A DNA stretch of 7,054 nt from an uncultured Collinsella sp. (GTDB taxonomy: Bacteria; Actinomycetota; Coriobacteriia; Coriobacteriales; Coriobacteriaceae), in the NCBI GenBank assembly GCA_900765185.1, contig CAAFQT010000047.1, forward strand, positions 1 to 7,054, in the 5' to 3' direction. The number at the start of each line of letters is the position of its first letter. Within the stretch, counting starts at the first letter, position 1. The position numbers and the translations under genes are program-made. The notes beneath the pieces are model-generated. The model was not told the DNA's origin, made no database searches, and worked only from the letters and a program-made list of their open reading frames with translations. This document shows positions 6,033 to 7,054 of this stretch, one piece after another.

Positions 6033-6764
6033 CTAGTTGCTGCGCTGGTGGTAAACCTTGTATTTAAACTGATCGGCACGAGCAACCGAGAGTGTATACT
6101 CCACAACCTCGTTTGACTCGTTATACGTAGTCCTGACCAAATCGAGCACAGGCGAGCCCTCGACAATTCCCAAAAGGTGGGCGTCGGTGGGACGGGCTAT
6201 GCTCGCATAGAACTCCTCTTCGGCCACGCGTATCTTTTGCTGAAAGTCTTGCTCAATCACATCGTAAAGCGGCTTACGCTCCAGCAGCGGTCGCTTTAGG
6301 GACAGAAATTGACGAACCGGTAGATAGCTGCGTTCGACCATCATGGGCATGTTGTCGGCAGAACGAAGGCGCTTGAGCTTAAAAATGCGATCACCGATGC
6401 GCAATCCCATATGCTCGGCCAGATTCTTATCGGCCTCCATCTCGCAAAACTCGAGAATCGTGGTCTCGGGTTCTCGACCCATCGCGCGCATCTGCTCGGT
6501 AAAGCTGTAGGACTGCATAAGATTGGTTGCTTTTGCCGAACGGTCGGTCACAAAGGTACCGCGACCGTGCTGCCGAACCACCAGTCCTAAACGCTCCAGT
6601 TCCTGCAGAGCCAGGCGTACCGTAGTGCGCGAGAGACCATAGCGCTCCGAAAGTTCGCGCTCGGAAGGAATCATGTCACCGGCGCGATATTCATGGTCGA
6701 TCTTTTCGGTCAGAATATCGACCAGCTGATCGTACAGCGGTTGCTTACGCGCTCCGATCGCCAT
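6033..6764 (-). CDS. GntR-family transcriptional regulator, HutC subfamily (wHTH + UTRA)
   Basis: A 243-residue regulator of standard HutC-subfamily length. Residues about 8-74 form the winged helix-turn-helix: PLYDQLVDIL, then IPSERELSERYGLSRTTVRLALQELERLGL (32-61), and the wing QHGRGTFV (65-72). Residues about 90-236 form a UTRA effector domain, with ERSYLP (144-149), EEFYA (183-187) and EYTLSVARADQFKY near the end. NagR and DasR have this architecture and respond to amino sugar phosphates. By context this protein probably senses a GalNAc, galactosamine or tagatose phosphate and represses agaS through the site at 5980-5993. The effector is inference. The ATG at 6764 follows a GGGAGGA ribosome site at about 6768-6774. 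A possible promoter lies upstream. No terminator separates it from agaS, so readthrough is possible. Confidence 0.93.
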   Translation of the reverse strand: MAIGARKQPLYDQLVDILTEKIDHEYRAGDMIPSERELSERYGLSRTTVRLALQELERLGLVVRQHGRGTFVTDRSAKATNLMQSYSFTEQMRAMGREPETTILEFCEMEADKNLAEHMGLRIGDRIFKLKRLRSADNMPMMVERSYLPVRQFLSLKRPLLERKPLYDVIEQDFQQKIRVAEEEFYASIARPTDAHLLGIVEGSPVLDLVRTTYNESNEVVEYTLSVARADQFKYKVYHQRSN

Positions 6765-6813
6765 CCTATCCTCCCTTTTGCTCGAATTCGGCTAACTACC
6801 TAGGGTGTTTAGC

Positions 6814-6843
6814 ATTATCTGTCTGCCACACCCGAATCATCAA
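6814..6843 (-). promoter_or_regulatory. Candidate promoter of the GntR gene
   Basis: On the minus strand, TTGATG (6843-6838) and GATAAT (6819-6814) are 18 bp apart and match the -35 and -10 consensus at four and five positions. The start would be near 6806, with a leader of about 42 bases. It begins just after the terminator at 6850-6883. No TGGT-N4-ACCA site overlaps it, so autoregulation through that motif is not evident. Confidence 0.5.
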
Positions 6844-6849
6844 GAAAAC

Positions 6850-6883
6850 AAAAGCCGCGCGCTCTTTCGAGCACGCGGCTTTT
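6850..6883 (-). terminator. Rho-independent terminator of the upstream truncated gene
   Basis: A 15-bp stem (6850-6864 with 6869-6883, one C-A mismatch that is G-U on the minus transcript) and a 4-nt loop end in TTTTGTTTTCTT on the minus strand. It could also act weakly on the plus strand, where the stem ends in TTTT. It insulates the GntR promoter from the gene at the right edge. Confidence 0.9.
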
Positions 6884-6907
6884 AACATACACATGGCTTA
6901 AGGGGTC

Positions 6908-6936
6908 GGGGTGTGAGCCGCGTAGGGACACACCCC
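6908..6936. repeat. Inverted repeat between truncated gene and its terminator
   Basis: GGGGTGTG (6908-6915) and CACACCCC (6929-6936) form a perfect 8-bp stem with a 13-nt loop, 13 bp after the stop of the right-edge gene. It lacks a U-tract and is followed by the stronger terminator. It may be an RNA-protecting stem or an incidental GC-rich repeat. Confidence 0.45.
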
Positions 6937-6949
6937 TCAAGCTAGAGCC

Positions 6950-7024
6950 TTACCAGATGCTCGGCCAGAGACCAAGCGGGCCAGCGCCCAGGATGCCAAG
7001 GACGAAGAGCAGCAGAATGCCCTT
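6950..7024 (-). CDS. C-terminal end of a hydrophobic protein, possibly a PTS membrane subunit (partial)
   Basis: An open minus-strand frame enters from the right edge and ends at the TAA at 6950-6952. It gives 24 residues beginning KGILLLFVLGILGAG and ending LGLWPSIW before the adapter begins. The segment reads as one transmembrane helix and a short tail. It is followed by a hairpin and a strong terminator, as expected for a real gene end. Mannose-family PTS IID subunits often finish with a Gly- and Leu-rich membrane helix, and a GalNAc PTS would supply the missing uptake step. The fragment is too short to assign a family. It is upstream of the GntR gene in the same direction but in a separate transcript. 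Confidence 0.55.
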   Translation of the reverse strand, partial: KGILLLFVLGILGAGPLGLWPSIW

Positions 7025-7054
7025 AGATCGGAAGAGCGTCGTGTAGGGAAAGAG
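7025..7054 (+). other. Illumina TruSeq Read 1 adapter (not genomic)
   Basis: The last 30 bases, starting AGATCGGAAGAGCGTCGTG, are the reverse complement of the TruSeq Read 1 adapter. Genomic sequence ends at 7024, so the partial gene at the right edge is cut by library construction, not by a biological event. Confidence 0.98.

Noticed and set aside
20..7024. CRISPR arrays, tRNA or rRNA genes, insertion sequences, phage or toxin-antitoxin modules
   Set aside because: I found no regularly spaced repeats, no tRNA- or rRNA-like segments, no transposase-like products and no paired small genes. The window is metabolic with ordinary intergenic gaps.

Overview
The window looks like a gut actinobacterial fragment, most likely Coriobacteriia and possibly Collinsella. 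This rests on the high-GC, C/G-ending codon use, the strong AAGGAG-type ribosome sites and the overall look of the proteins; taxonomy is an inference because no rRNA or marker gene is present. Both ends carry Illumina TruSeq adapter sequence (1-19 and 7025-7054), so the biological sequence is only 20-7024. It resembles one complete adapter-flanked long fragment rather than a trimmed contig.

All genes but one lie on the minus strand. Read in that direction (right to left), they are: the last 24 residues of a hydrophobic protein (possibly a PTS membrane subunit) with a strong terminator; a HutC-type GntR regulator; agaS, a SIS-domain galactosamine-6-phosphate deaminase/isomerase, preceded by a perfect -10 box and a TGGT-N4-ACCA operator and followed by a terminator; nagA, an N-acetylhexosamine-6-phosphate deacetylase; a plus-strand flavodoxin-like gene with its own terminator; a LacX-type aldose 1-epimerase; a LacC-type tagatose-6-phosphate kinase; a truncated 3' remnant of a second nagA; and a YhcH/YiaL-family protein. 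A set of overlapping inverted repeats lies at the left edge.

Together the genes describe most of a GalNAc/galactosamine catabolic route. GalNAc-6-P is deacetylated by NagA, GalN-6-P is deaminated and isomerised to tagatose-6-P by AgaS, and tagatose-6-P is phosphorylated by LacC to tagatose-1,6-bisphosphate. The uptake system and the bisphosphate aldolase are not visible and may lie outside the window. LacX and YhcH are two unrelated candidate anomer-converting enzymes attached to the pathway. The GntR protein is the obvious candidate to bind the operator over the agaS promoter. The cluster is a variant of a known pathway. The less ordinary points are the nagA remnant, the operator and promoter layout, the paired anomerase-type genes and the embedded flavodoxin.
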